DNA of 64,000 nt, taken from Hyphomonas adhaerens MHS-3. Its GTDB lineage: Bacteria > Pseudomonadota > Alphaproteobacteria > Caulobacterales > Hyphomonadaceae. The stretch covers positions 1,922,001 through 1,986,000 of the forward strand of contig NZ_ARYH01000001.1 of assembly GCF_000685235.1 (NCBI RefSeq). Reading direction: 5' to 3'. The notes under the pieces are model-generated. The model saw only the letters and a list, made by a program, of their open reading frames with translations, was not told the origin of the DNA and did no database searches. Shown piece by piece: positions 17,589-26,109 of the stretch (the stretch's first letter is position 1; each line of letters begins with the position of its first letter). The position numbers and the translations under genes are program-made.

Positions 17589-17663
17589 TGGTGCCGCGAG
17601 GGAGAATTGAACTCCCGACCTCATCATTACCAATGATGCGCTCTACCACTGAGCTACCGCGGC
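17589..17663 (-). tRNA. tRNA-Thr (anticodon GGT)
   Basis: On the reverse strand a complete cloverleaf is readable. The acceptor stem begins GCCGCGG, the D arm holds AGCTCAGTGGTAGAGC, the anticodon stem CATCA/TGATG encloses the loop TTGGTAA with GGT (17629-17631 on this strand), the T arm holds GGTTCAATT-like sequence (AGTTCAATTCT), and the 3' end has an encoded CCA at 17589-17591. It reads ACC and ACU codons. It lies alone between the symporter and the small gene before the P450. Confidence 0.93.
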
Positions 17664-17741
17664 GTTTGCAGTTGCAGAATGCGGCGTTTAGCTTAAGCGA
17701 TCCGACATGAAAAGACAGTTTCGCCGCGAATTACACCTGAC

Positions 17742-17891
17742 ATGACAGACAAATCCCCACCGAAGGACGAGAAAGCCGAACGGCTCGCCGCCGCCTTGCG
17801 CGCCAACCTGCGCCGCCGCAAGGCCGCCGCGCGAAAGCCTCCGGCTGAATCCGCCATGAAACCAGACGCCAAACCAGGCAAGGGCAAGTGA
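17742..17891 (+). CDS. Small basic conserved protein of the murA region
   Basis: A 49-residue very basic protein, below the usual size cut-off of gene finders. The core EKAERLAAALRANLRRRKAAARK is what I recall from tiny alphaproteobacterial proteins encoded upstream of murA. The tail is Lys/Pro/Ala-rich. I have no function for it, though nucleic-acid or membrane-surface binding would suit its charge. Its stop codon overlaps the GTG start of the P450 (GTGA), so it is probably translated in a coupled way. Support is from the family resemblance and the overlap. Confidence 0.7.
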   Translation: MTDKSPPKDEKAERLAAALRANLRRRKAAARKPPAESAMKPDAKPGKGK

Positions 17892-19093
17892 CGTTGTCCC
17901 TCTCATCGCGGGCGTATCTGGCCGCGCCGCATGAGACGCTGGCGGCGATCGTGGCCGACAAAGCCTGGTACCGGGCCCGAATGCCGATTCTGGGTGAAAT
18001 CGACCTTGTGACGCGCCACGCGGCCATTCATGCCCTGTTGAAGGACAAGGAGCGCTTCGTCGTCGACGCGCGCCATGCGGGGCACAAGGCGGCCTTCGGC
18101 ATGCCATTCCTGCCGAAGTCCCTGAAGATCATGGCCGACAATGTCCTGTCCATGGACGATCCGGACCATGCGCGCCTGCGCCGCCTCGCAGACGCCCCGT
18201 TCCGCCGGGCTGCGATCCTCACCCAGCGCCGGAAGATCCATGCCTGTGCGCATGAACTGCTGGACCTCATGGAAACGGATGGCAACACGGACCTGGTCTC
18301 AGGCTTTTGCCGTCCACTCCCCCTGAAAGTCATTTACGGCTTGCTCGGCTTCCGGCCGGAAACGGAGGCGAAGCTCTCCCGTACGCTCAGCAACCTGACG
18401 GCCACCGATTCGCCATTCACCATGCTGTGGGGCCTGTTCCGGCTCGGCCACATCCAGGACCTGCTGCGCGAGGAATTCCGCGCGCTGCACGAAAATCCGC
18501 GTGAGGGCCTTGTCTCGGAACTGGTCCATGCCGAGGCCGATGGCCAGAAGATGAGCGAGAACGAGCTACTGGCCATGGTCTTCGTCCTGTTCGTCGCCGG
18601 GCACGAGACGACGACACACCTGTTGTCGTCCGGCATCTGGACGCTGCTGACCCATCCTGGCGCCGCCGACCGTGTGCGCGCCATGGATGAAGAGGCCCGA
18701 CTGATCGCGGTGGACGAACTGATGCGCTACTGCACGCCCGTCCAGATGACCAAGCCGCGCTTCGTGAAAGAGGATATTGAGTTCGAGGGCAGGGCGCTGA
18801 AGCGGGGCGACCGCGTCTTCGGCTTCCTTGCTGCCGGGAACATGGACCCGGCCGAGTTCGACGATCCGCTCAGGCTGGACCTCGCCCGCCGTCCGAACCG
18901 GCATGTCGGCTTCGGCTCGGGGGCCCACGTCTGCCTCGGCATCCACCTCGCCCGGCTGGAAGGCGAAGTCGCGCTGGACGTCCTGCTCAGCCGCTATCCC
19001 GGCCTCGCCATCGAGGGCGGCGCGGACAATGTAAAGTGGATCTCGCGCGCCGGCCTCCGCGGTCTGAAGCGGTTGCCATTGGCGCTCCGCTGA
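17888..19093 (+). CDS. Cytochrome P450
   Basis: A 401-residue bacterial P450. The I-helix oxygen-activation motif is AGHETTTH, the K-helix ExxR is ELMR (in VDELMRYCTP), and the heme-binding loop is FGSGAHVCLG with C349 as thiolate ligand. It would need a ferredoxin/reductase partner, and none is encoded nearby. Substrate unknown. I used the GTG at 17888, which overlaps the stop of the upstream small gene; no ATG gives a better N-terminus. It stands between two genes that are usually neighbours in this block, so it looks like an insertion. Confidence 0.93.
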   Translation: MTLSLSSRAYLAAPHETLAAIVADKAWYRARMPILGEIDLVTRHAAIHALLKDKERFVVDARHAGHKAAFGMPFLPKSLKIMADNVLSMDDPDHARLRRLADAPFRRAAILTQRRKIHACAHELLDLMETDGNTDLVSGFCRPLPLKVIYGLLGFRPETEAKLSRTLSNLTATDSPFTMLWGLFRLGHIQDLLREEFRALHENPREGLVSELVHAEADGQKMSENELLAMVFVLFVAGHETTTHLLSSGIWTLLTHPGAADRVRAMDEEARLIAVDELMRYCTPVQMTKPRFVKEDIEFEGRALKRGDRVFGFLAAGNMDPAEFDDPLRLDLARRPNRHVGFGSGAHVCLGIHLARLEGEVALDVLLSRYPGLAIEGGADNVKWISRAGLRGLKRLPLALR

Positions 19094-19157
19094 AACCCGC
19101 TGAAAATCAACACATTCCGGCCCTCCCAAAACCGCGAAGCGCGGTATAAGAGCCCCC

Positions 19158-20438
19158 ATGGACAGACTCGTTATACAAGGTGGCCACAAGCTGAATGGCC
19201 ACATCCCGATCTCCGGCGCGAAGAATTCGGCGCTGAAGCTCATGGTCGCCTGCCTGCTGACCGACCAGCCCATCACGCTCACCAACATGCCGAGCCTGGC
19301 AGATACGCGCTTTCTGGCGCAGCTGCTGGAGACGCTCGGCGTGGAAGTCTACTGGCCGAAGGGCAGCGCGACCTGCCATTTGAACGCCGCTGAGCTGAAA
19401 AGCACGATCGCGCCGTATGACCAGGTGCGGAAGATGCGGGCGAGCTTCAATGTGCTGGGGCCGCTGATCGCGCGCTCCGGCCATGCCACGGTCTCGTTGC
19501 CCGGCGGCTGTGCCATCGGCGCCCGTCCGGTCGACCTGCACCTGCAGGCGCTGGAGGCCATGGGTGCGGACCTGAAAGTCGAGCAGGGCTATGTGAAGGC
19601 CGCCGCCATCCATGGCCTGAAGGGCGCACACATCAACTTCTCCATGCCGAGCGTCGGGGCCACCGAGCACGCCATGCTGACCGCCACGCTGGCCAAGGGC
19701 GAGACCATCCTCGAAAACGCCGCGCGCGAGCCCGAGATCGAAGACCTGGCCGACTGTCTGAACGCGATGGGCGCGGATATCACCGGCGCCGGCACGGCCG
19801 TCATCCGGATCAAGGGCGCAGAGAGCCTGACCGGCACGACCCATGCCGTCATGGCCGACCGGATCGAGGCGGGCACCTATGCCATCGCCGCGGCGGCTGC
19901 AGGCGGGGACGTCACGCTGGACGGCTGCCCGGTTGAGGCGCTGGGCGCCATGATCGCCAAGCTGCGCGAGGCAGGCGTGACCGTGGACGCCGACGAGGCC
20001 GCCCATACGCTGCGCATCCGCCGCAACGGCACACACCTGAAGGCCGTGAACCTGTCGACTCAGCCGCACCCCGGCTTCCCGACGGATCTGCAGGCCCAGT
20101 TTATGGCCCTGATGGCGATTGCCGACGGCACCAGCGTCATCCGCGAAACGATTTTCGAAAACCGCTTCATGCACGCGCCGGAGCTTTCCCGCCTTGGTGC
20201 GGACATCACCGTGCGCGGGCAGGAAGCCATTGTGAAAGGCGTGCGCCAGCTCACCGCTGCGCCCGTCATGGCGACAGATCTGCGCGCATCGGTCTCTCTG
20301 GTGATTGCGGGGCTTGCGGCGGAAGGTGAAACCGTGGTGAACCGGATCTACCACCTCGACCGGGGGTTTGAGCGGCTGGAAGAAAAGCTGACCGCGTGCG
20401 GCGCGCAGATTGAGCGCCGCTCCGAGGATGAAGAATAG
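19158..20438 (+). CDS. murA: UDP-N-acetylglucosamine 1-carboxyvinyltransferase
   Basis: A 426-residue enolpyruvyl transferase, the first committed step of peptidoglycan synthesis (adds phosphoenolpyruvate to UDP-GlcNAc), and the fosfomycin target. The catalytic cysteine is C118 in [13 protein letters not shown], so fosfomycin sensitivity is expected rather than the Asp-variant resistance. The N-terminal [10 protein letters not shown] (UDP-GlcNAc loop) and [14 protein letters not shown] are standard. Length is normal for the family. It is the first of a co-directional run with DUF2948 24 bases downstream. Confidence 0.97.
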   Translation: MDRLVIQGGHKLNGHIPISGAKNSALKLMVACLLTDQPITLTNMPSLADTRFLAQLLETLGVEVYWPKGSATCHLNAAELKSTIAPYDQVRKMRASFNVLGPLIARSGHATVSLPGGCAIGARPVDLHLQALEAMGADLKVEQGYVKAAAIHGLKGAHINFSMPSVGATEHAMLTATLAKGETILENAAREPEIEDLADCLNAMGADITGAGTAVIRIKGAESLTGTTHAVMADRIEAGTYAIAAAAAGGDVTLDGCPVEALGAMIAKLREAGVTVDADEAAHTLRIRRNGTHLKAVNLSTQPHPGFPTDLQAQFMALMAIADGTSVIRETIFENRFMHAPELSRLGADITVRGQEAIVKGVRQLTAAPVMATDLRASVSLVIAGLAAEGETVVNRIYHLDRGFERLEEKLTACGAQIERRSEDEE

Positions 20439-20461
20439 GGGCTGTCGCGAAAGGGGCTGGC

Positions 20462-20914
20462 ATGTCTGAACTGAAACCACTCCGGCTTCTTGCTGAAGAG
20501 GCAGAGGATCTCGAGATCATCTCCGCCGCGGTGCAGGATTCCGTGGTGAAGGCCGAGAACCTCAATTACGAGGCGCGCATCCGCCGTTTCTCGCTGGAGA
20601 TCAACCGCTACCGCTGGGAAGAGGGCGTCACCAAGCGCCGCGACGGCGAACGCGTGCGTTCCCTCCTGGCCTTCGACGGCGTGCTGGGCGTGAAGACCCG
20701 CGCCGTGACCAAGGCGGACCCGGAACTGATCCTGTCATTGCTTCAGGTGACCTTCACGCCGGACGAAGAACCGCCTGGCGGCAAGATCACGCTGCTGTTC
20801 GCTGGTGATGGCGAAATCGAACTGACGGTGGAGGCGCTCGACGCGACCCTGCTCGACAGCGACTACATCTGGAACACCCGCCACACGCCCAGCCACGAGC
20901 GGCGGAAGCGGTAG
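20462..20914 (+). CDS. DUF2948 family protein
   Basis: A 150-residue protein of the DUF2948 family, recognised by its position between murA and hisD, the stretch LLAEEAEDLEIISAAVQDSV at its N-terminus and the tail WNTRHTPSHERRKR. It is confined to Alphaproteobacteria, cytoplasmic in appearance, and without a known function. The strict linkage to murA and hisD is conserved, but that does not prove a role in either pathway. The 702 bases from here to hisD, normally almost empty, contain the two reverse-strand features listed next. Confidence 0.85.
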   Translation: MSELKPLRLLAEEAEDLEIISAAVQDSVVKAENLNYEARIRRFSLEINRYRWEEGVTKRRDGERVRSLLAFDGVLGVKTRAVTKADPELILSLLQVTFTPDEEPPGGKITLLFAGDGEIELTVEALDATLLDSDYIWNTRHTPSHERRKR

Positions 20915-20927
20915 GCCTTTGGCTTAG

Positions 20928-21347
20928 CTATGGCTTCGCTCGATCCACTTCACCTTGTTCGTAATCCTGCCGGGTATGCCAACTTAGTTTGGTGATGATG
21001 GGGGTGGCCCTCAGGACCCGATCAAGGGCCGACAAGAATGATGAGAATCCGGCGCGTTTCTGAAACAGCCCCATGGGTTCGCAGATTAAAAGCCAAGAAG
21101 AACCCGCCTGCAGGAGTAACCAATACTTGCGTTGCTTCTGGCGGACAAAGAATGCCCAGCCGTAATACTCGTGTTGCTCCGGATTATTGGTTTGCCAGCC
21201 CGCCGCATTAAGCCGGCTCGCCAGAATTTGAACCAATGCATGGCCGCCGGGAATACTAATGTCTCCGGTCTCTGAAAATACAATGTCGTCTGGTAGGTCG
21301 GCATCGAAGACCGCGAAATTACGTTCATATTCTATCGAGTTTGCCAT
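20928..21347 (-). CDS. Unknown 139-residue protein inserted between DUF2948 and hisD
   Basis: I do not recognise this protein. It is soluble with no signal peptide and has several Trp-rich stretches (GWAFFVRQKQRKYWLLLQAGSSW) and an acidic N-terminal part. By eye the coding sequence is lower in GC than its neighbours, with many AT-ending codons, and it sits on the opposite strand of an otherwise conserved block. The ATG at 21347 follows GAAGGGG. Its start lies four bases past the stop of a broken VOC gene. The look is that of a recently acquired gene, and an antitoxin- or immunity-like role is possible but only guessed. Confidence 0.6.
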   Translation of the reverse strand: MANSIEYERNFAVFDADLPDDIVFSETGDISIPGGHALVQILASRLNAAGWQTNNPEQHEYYGWAFFVRQKQRKYWLLLQAGSSWLLICEPMGLFQKRAGFSSFLSALDRVLRATPIITKLSWHTRQDYEQGEVDRAKP

Positions 21348-21351
21348 ACAC

Positions 21352-21450
21352 TTACCCCTTCGCCCGGTGGCAGAGCGCCTCCATGAGCGCCGCCCAGAAG
21401 GGCTTCACAGCGGCCCAGTCATTGGTGCCGAGGGTGACATGGCTGAACAT
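21352..21450 (-). pseudogene. N-terminal remnant of a VOC (glyoxalase) family gene
   Basis: On the reverse strand a 32-codon open frame begins MFSHVTLGTNDW and ends at a TAA. This start is the usual N-terminus of VOC/glyoxalase-superfamily proteins of about 120-130 residues, which are cut here after WAALMEALCHRAKG. No C-terminal part is present, since the next 13 bases past the adjacent unknown gene already belong to DUF2948. It is best read as a broken gene end. Whether the remnant is expressed is unknown. Confidence 0.65.
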
Positions 21451-21615
21451 TGAAGAGCCTCCCAAACCGTGCCGGAAGGGCCAGCCTAAGCCGGGAAGCT
21501 AGGGCGGCCAAGCCTGCCAGACTCGATGCGCCGACTCAGCGCCTTGCCAGCGGCGGATGGAGAGTCCATGAAGCGGGGTTCAGACACACCAATCCTGCTT
21601 GGGAATTCCGCGCCA

Positions 21616-22938
21616 ATGGCCCGTACATTCAACACATCCGCACCGGATTTCGAAACCCGGTTCAGCCGCTTCCTTGGGGAACAGCGGGCGGATGGACATG
21701 ATGTCGGCGGGATCGTCGCGAAGATCCTGGACGAGGTGGAGGCCCGCGGCGGTGAAGCCGTGGCCCGCTATACGGCCCAGTTCGACGAGCTGCAGATCGA
21801 CCCGACCACGCTGCAGTCAGACAATGTCGACCTCGCTGCGTTGGCCGCTGACTGCCCGGCTGACCTGAAAGCCGCCATCGATTTCGCGCATGACCGCATC
21901 GCCGCCTATCACAGCGCACAGCGCCCGTCAGACCATTCGTTTACGGATGAGGCCGGCGTCGAACTCGGCTGGCGCTGGACGTCGCTGGAGAGCGTCGGCG
22001 TCTACGTGCCGGGCGGGCGGGCGAGCTATCCGTCCTCGGTGCTGATGAACACCGTCCCGGCCAAGATTGCGGGCGTCGACCGGATCGTCATGGTTGCCCC
22101 CGCGCCGAAGGGCGAGATGGGCCCGGCCGTGGCCTATGCGGCGCTCCGTGCGGGCGTTGACGAATTCTATCCGATCGGCGGGGCGCAGGCCGTCGGTGCG
22201 CTGGCCTTCGGGGCAGGGCGCCTCGCGCCGGTCGACAAGATTGTCGGCCCCGGCAATGCCTTTGTGGCCGAAGCCAAGCGCCAGGTGTTTGGCCGAGTCG
22301 GCATCGACACGATCGCGGGCCCGTCGGAAATCCTCGTCATCGCTGATGAGACTGCCAATCCGGATTGGATCGCGGCTGACCTGCTGAGCCAGGCCGAGCA
22401 TGACCCGTCCTCCCAGTCGATCCTGATCACTGTGAACGAAGCTGTGGGCAGGGCTGTGGATAACGCTGTGGATAAGCAGTTGAAAACGTTGGCCACCGGC
22501 GAACGCGCAGCCCGCTCCTGGTCGACCCATGGCGCGATCATCTTTGTCGCGGATCTCGATCAGGCTGCCACCATTGCCAACCGCATCGCGGCTGAGCACG
22601 TCGAGCTCGCTGTCGCCGATCCCGATGGCATGCTGCCGAAGATCCGCCATGCCGGCGCAGTGTTCCTGGGGCACCACACGCCGGAAGCGCTGGGCGACTA
22701 TGTCACCGGCTCGAACCACGTTTTGCCAACCAGCCGGGCGGCGCGGTTCTCCTCCGGCCTTGGCCTTTATGACTTCCTGAAACGCATGAGCGTGCAGCGC
22801 GCGAGCCCCGCCGGATTTGCCGCGCTGGCCCCGGCTGCTCTGCGCCTTGCCGAGGCAGAGCGCCTGCCGGCGCATGCCCGCTCCATCTCCATCCGCTCGA
22901 ATGCAGTCCAGGATCCTGGGACGGGCGATGACGGATAA
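21616..22938 (+). CDS. hisD: Histidinol dehydrogenase
   Basis: A 440-residue zinc enzyme that oxidises L-histidinol to L-histidine in two NAD-dependent steps. Clear family sequences are the [17 protein letters not shown] motif (about residues 131-147), [33 protein letters not shown] and the SNHVLPT loop with the metal-binding histidine. The ATG at 21616 gives a typical [12 protein letters not shown] start. Three 12-base near-repeats at 22441-22476 encode [12 protein letters not shown] and contain two perfect DnaA boxes. It overlaps UPF0262 by 11 bases. Confidence 0.96.
   Translation: MARTFNTSAPDFETRFSRFLGEQRADGHDVGGIVAKILDEVEARGGEAVARYTAQFDELQIDPTTLQSDNVDLAALAADCPADLKAAIDFAHDRIAAYHSAQRPSDHSFTDEAGVELGWRWTSLESVGVYVPGGRASYPSSVLMNTVPAKIAGVDRIVMVAPAPKGEMGPAVAYAALRAGVDEFYPIGGAQAVGALAFGAGRLAPVDKIVGPGNAFVAEAKRQVFGRVGIDTIAGPSEILVIADETANPDWIAADLLSQAEHDPSSQSILITVNEAVGRAVDNAVDKQLKTLATGERAARSWSTHGAIIFVADLDQAATIANRIAAEHVELAVADPDGMLPKIRHAGAVFLGHHTPEALGDYVTGSNHVLPTSRAARFSSGLGLYDFLKRMSVQRASPAGFAALAPAALRLAEAERLPAHARSISIRSNAVQDPGTGDDG
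22455..22475 (-). promoter_or_regulatory. Two perfect DnaA boxes inside hisD
   Basis: TGTGGATAA occurs at 22455-22463 and 22467-22475, the reverse complement of the consensus TTATCCACA, 12 bases apart and in the same orientation. A weaker third unit (TGTGGGCAG) lies 12 bases upstream. They sit within the coding sequence in a variable loop of the protein. Confidence 0.5.
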
Positions 22939-23416
22939 GAACCGCCTCATCGCCGTCGAGATCGACGAAGATACGCTGGGCGCGTCTGGTCCGGACGCCG
23001 AGCATGAGCGCCGTGTCGCCATCTTCGACCTGATCGAGCAGAACAGTTTTGCTCTGCCGGAACATGGCGAGGGCCCGTTCATCCTGACCCTGTCCAAGGT
23101 CGAGCGGCGCCTGGTGTTCGCGGTCAAGGACGAGCACGGCAAGGACGTGCACACCTTCATCCTGTCGCTGAACCCGTTCCGGGGCGTGATCCGCGATTAT
23201 TTCATGATCTGCGACAGCTATTACGATGCGATCCGCACCCAGTCGCCGCACCAGATCGAGGCGATCGACATGGCCCGGCGCGGCGTTCACAATGAAGGCT
23301 CGGAACTTCTGGCAGACCGCCTGAAAGGCAAGGTTGAGGTCGATTTCCTCACCGCCCGGCGCCTGTTTACCCTGATCTGCGCTCTCCATGCCGGCCAGGC
23401 GAGGGCAGCGGGCTAG
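22928..23416 (+). CDS. UPF0262 family protein
   Basis: A 162-residue protein of the UPF0262 family, found next to hisD in Alphaproteobacteria. Family hallmarks are the start [14 protein letters not shown], the FDLIEQNSF helix, [24 protein letters not shown] and the C-terminal [14 protein letters not shown]. It is cytoplasmic with no known function. Its ATG overlaps the 3' end of hisD by 11 bases, which suggests coupling. In many relatives a phosphotyrosine-phosphatase gene and infA follow; here a reverse-strand Sel1 protein intervenes. Confidence 0.85.
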   Translation: MTDKNRLIAVEIDEDTLGASGPDAEHERRVAIFDLIEQNSFALPEHGEGPFILTLSKVERRLVFAVKDEHGKDVHTFILSLNPFRGVIRDYFMICDSYYDAIRTQSPHQIEAIDMARRGVHNEGSELLADRLKGKVEVDFLTARRLFTLICALHAGQARAAG

Positions 23417-23425
23417 ACGGCCGGC

Positions 23426-24070
23426 TCAGCAGACCTTTTCGACGCCGAGTTCGCAGGCGCGGGTCTTGTAATGGGCGAAGCCCTTGTCCGCTGTTCCGGT
23501 CGCGCGTTTCTTCACGATCAGGAAGGCGGCATTGTAGCAGCCATCGCCAATGTCCAGTCCGCAGGCCTTGTCATAGCTGGCGAACGCGCCCGCATCGTCA
23601 ACGTCTCCGCCGATGCCCTGCATCTGCATGTTTCCCGCATTGAAGCAGGCAAATTGCTGCCCGATCGAACAGGCCTTGAGGTAATAGTTCCGCGCGCCTG
23701 TCAGGTCCTGTGCGCCGCCCCAGCCTTTTTCGAGCGCCAGGGCGTAGTTGAAACAGGCATCCCCCGGATTTTTCCCGCCATATTTCCCATCGCAGCCTGT
23801 CTGGAACAGCGGCCGCGCCCTGGACATGTCTTTCGGGCCGCCTTTGCCATTGGTCCAGAGAATTGCGAGATTGTGGCAGGCGGCGGCCACGCCCCATTGG
23901 CAGGCCCGGTCGAGATGAACACGCGCTGTCTCGAATTCCTCCGCCTCGAGCGCGGCCATTCCCGCATCGAATTCGGCGAGCGCGCCTTTCCCGTCAAGAA
24001 CGGTCTGGGCCAGGGCTGGCGAGGCGAAGAAGAGGGTGGCAATGGCCGCGAGTCGAATACGATTCAGCAT
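23426..24070 (-). CDS. Secreted Sel1-repeat (cysteine-bridged) protein
   Basis: A 214-residue protein with an N-terminal signal peptide (MLNRIRLAAIATLFFASPALAQ) and four to five SEL1-type alpha-solenoid repeats. Each repeat has a pair of cysteines (for example ACQWGVAAACHNL, ACFNYALALEKG, KACSIGQQFACFN), as in the Helicobacter HcpA-like family, so it is likely periplasmic with disulfides. Sel1 proteins serve in protein-protein contacts. The upstream start at 24166 was not used because the shorter version begins with the signal peptide. It lies on the opposite strand between UPF0262 and infA. Confidence 0.82.
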   Translation of the reverse strand: MLNRIRLAAIATLFFASPALAQTVLDGKGALAEFDAGMAALEAEEFETARVHLDRACQWGVAAACHNLAILWTNGKGGPKDMSRARPLFQTGCDGKYGGKNPGDACFNYALALEKGWGGAQDLTGARNYYLKACSIGQQFACFNAGNMQMQGIGGDVDDAGAFASYDKACGLDIGDGCYNAAFLIVKKRATGTADKGFAHYKTRACELGVEKVC

Positions 24071-24216
24071 TCTGGCACTATATATCGCGGGGCATGGGCA
24101 AGTCACTTCTCGGACAAGGCTGACTTCCAAAGCTTGCCGGAATCCCTTCAAAAGTATATGGCGCACCCTAAATGAACGGGTGGCGGCACATTGGCCCGTC
24201 CTGATTTGGAGACTGC

Positions 24217-24435
24217 ATGTCGAAGGAAGAACTGATTGAATTCGAGGGAACGGTGGTGGAATTGCTGCCGAACGCGACCTTCCGCGTGAAACTCGAAAAT
24301 GACCACGAGATCATCGCCCACACGGCCGGCAAGATGCGCAAGAACCGCATCCGCGTGCTGACCGGCGACAAAGTCATGGTCGAGATGACGCCCTATGACC
24401 TGACCAAGGGCCGCATCACCTACCGCTTCAAGTAA
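24217..24435 (+). CDS. infA: Translation initiation factor IF-1
   Basis: A 72-residue single OB-fold protein that fills the ribosomal A site during initiation. The sequence [20 protein letters not shown] and the [28 protein letters not shown] core match IF-1 at its standard length. It is followed after 5 bases by the maf gene, the usual alphaproteobacterial order. The AAGGA in CGAAGGAAG at the start is inside the gene, and the upstream GGAGA at 24207-24211 is the likely ribosome site. Confidence 0.97.
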   Translation: MSKEELIEFEGTVVELLPNATFRVKLENDHEIIAHTAGKMRKNRIRVLTGDKVMVEMTPYDLTKGRITYRFK

Positions 24436-24440
24436 GCGTC

Positions 24441-25022
24441 ATGGCGTCCACCGGGGCCGCGCGGCTCATCCTTGCCAGCGCCAGCCCCCGGCGGCAGCAG
24501 CTGCTCGCCCAGATCGGCATCGTGCCGGACGCCATCTGTCCCACAGACATCGACGAATCCCGCCGCAAGGACGAGAGCCCGCGCGCGCTGGCCGAACGGC
24601 TTGCGCGCGAAAAGGCGCTGGCCTGCCCGGAAGCGGGCTATGTTCTGGCCGCCGACACGGTCGTCGCGCTGGGCAGCCGCAATCTCGAGAAGGCGGCGGA
24701 CGAGGGCGAGGCCGAGGCTTTCCTGCGGCTCCTCTCCGGCCGGTCGCACCAGTGCCTCACCGGTGTCGCCGTACGCGCGCCGGACGGCCGCTTCAGCGCC
24801 CGCACCGTGCTCGCCCGTGTGAAGTTCAAACGCCTCACCGACCGGGACATTGCCGATTACGTCGCCAGCGGCGACTGGAAGGGCAAGGCGGGCGGCTACG
24901 GCATCCAGGGCGCCGCCGGCGCCTTCGTCACCGCCATCAATGGCAGCTACACCGCCATCGTCGGCCTGCCGCTGTATGAGACGAAGGCTTTGCTTGAAGG
25001 GATGGGGTGGCGGGCACCCTGA
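24441..25022 (+). CDS. Maf family nucleotide pyrophosphatase
   Basis: A 193-residue Maf protein. LILASASPRRQQLLAQIG holds the phosphate-binding SxSPRR, DTVVALGSR has the catalytic Asp, and FKGKA-like GDWKGKAGGYGIQGAAGAF is the C-terminal motif. Maf enzymes hydrolyse non-canonical nucleotides (dTTP/UTP or m7GTP) and prevent their incorporation. The subtype (YhdE versus YceF) was not decided. It starts five bases after infA and is almost certainly in the same operon. Confidence 0.93.
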   Translation: MASTGAARLILASASPRRQQLLAQIGIVPDAICPTDIDESRRKDESPRALAERLAREKALACPEAGYVLAADTVVALGSRNLEKAADEGEAEAFLRLLSGRSHQCLTGVAVRAPDGRFSARTVLARVKFKRLTDRDIADYVASGDWKGKAGGYGIQGAAGAFVTAINGSYTAIVGLPLYETKALLEGMGWRAP

Positions 25023-25120
25023 GCGCTTGCTCTTGGACCTGCCTCGGGAACCGGCTTAACCAGTCCGTCACGGCTTGCCGCTAGTGTCATGACAGCGATT
25101 TGGCAGTTTGGGGCGGGGCC

Positions 25121-25540
25121 ATGCACGGAATCAAAATCTGGGGAGCCATTGCGCTCTGCGCCTTCGCCGTCAGCTGCGACGATATCAGCAATGAGGCGGT
25201 TTCCTTCAAATGTGAGGCGAGCGAGCAGGCCTTGCCGCGCCTGGGCAGGAAGGTTCGTTTTTACCACGAAGGCGGCTTCCTCTTCGTTCAGAACACTGCA
25301 GGCCGGGCAGATAATGTCTGCTCCCAGAAGGGTATGCTGACGTGTGATGTGAGGATGACGTCCAAAAAGCTGACCCTCCGTCAGGAGATTGAAACACCTG
25401 CGTGTGAATGGCGCCGGACGGCGAAAACCACGCTCGATATTGACCGTCACACCGGCGCATTTGAGTTCACGCAGGACCTGTGTGACCTGACCGCAAAGAT
25501 GGAAGTCAAAGGGACCTGTGAGATGCACCCGGGCAAGTGA
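25121..25540 (+). CDS. Putative lipoprotein of unknown function
   Basis: A 139-residue protein with a signal sequence MHGIKIWGAIALCAFAVSC whose Cys19 may be lipidated, though the -3 residue is Ala rather than Leu. The mature part has five further cysteines (CEASEQ, CSQKGMLTCD, CEWRR, CDLTAKMEVKGTC), likely disulfide-bonded in the periplasm, and looks beta-rich. I do not recognise the family. An upstream start at 25100 would add seven residues and spoil the signal. It follows maf by 98 bases. Confidence 0.65.
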   Translation: MHGIKIWGAIALCAFAVSCDDISNEAVSFKCEASEQALPRLGRKVRFYHEGGFLFVQNTAGRADNVCSQKGMLTCDVRMTSKKLTLRQEIETPACEWRRTAKTTLDIDRHTGAFEFTQDLCDLTAKMEVKGTCEMHPGK

Positions 25541-25608
25541 TTGCAGGATCCTGCTGAAAAGCCCTAGCCCATTTGCATCTGGCTTTAGGCCTGATCTGGG
25601 GATGTACT

Positions 25609-26022
25609 ATGCCTCATCCCACTCCGACACCTTTGCCGAGACGTCCGATGAGAAAGCAATACCATTTCCGCCCCAGCCCGAACGGTTTCTATGCCTGGGA
25701 TGTGGACCGCCTTGTGGCGCTGTCCGCGGCGCTTCCTGTCGAAACCATCGCATTGTCTGACATAAGCGAACTGGATGAGCCTTATTGGTTCACCGGCGAT
25801 GACCGCCCGACATGCCGGCGAATTGCGGAGCATTTCAAACTCATGCAGGCGGCAGACCTCCAATATCCGATCATCCTCTGTGCCGAGGGCCGGGTGATGG
25901 ATGGCATGCACCGCGTGACCAAAGCGCTGGCGGAGGGGCAGACCAGCATGGCTGCGGTGCGCTTCCCGGAAACGCCCAAGGCCGATTTCGTCGACGTCCA
26001 ACCCGGCGATTTGCCTTACTAG
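25609..26022 (+). CDS. ParB/sulfiredoxin-like domain protein of unknown role
   Basis: A 137-residue protein whose middle (YPIILCAEGRVMDGMHRVTKAL) matches the DGxHR turn of the ParB/Srx-type fold, also used by some small nucleotide-binding proteins. There is no HTH segment, so it is not a plasmid or chromosome partition ParB. The first 13 residues are Pro/Thr-rich and the start may instead be the ATG at 25648. The 5' side has no operon partner; the next gene follows after 87 bases. Function unknown. Confidence 0.65.
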   Translation: MPHPTPTPLPRRPMRKQYHFRPSPNGFYAWDVDRLVALSAALPVETIALSDISELDEPYWFTGDDRPTCRRIAEHFKLMQAADLQYPIILCAEGRVMDGMHRVTKALAEGQTSMAAVRFPETPKADFVDVQPGDLPY

Positions 26023-26051
26023 CGTTTGGGCCTGGCCACAGGGCCTGTCGA

Positions 26052-26064
26052 TTCCGGTCCGGAA
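26052..26064. promoter_or_regulatory. TTCCGG-T-CCGGAA palindrome upstream of the amidohydrolase
   Basis: A perfect 6-bp inverted repeat with a 1-base centre lies 46 bases before the amidohydrolase ATG. It could be an operator, but GC-rich palindromes of this size occur by chance in this genome. Confidence 0.22.
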
Positions 26065-26109
26065 CTCTGTCAAAGTAAGTGCAGATAAATCGGAGGGAGG
26101 GTCAGGATC

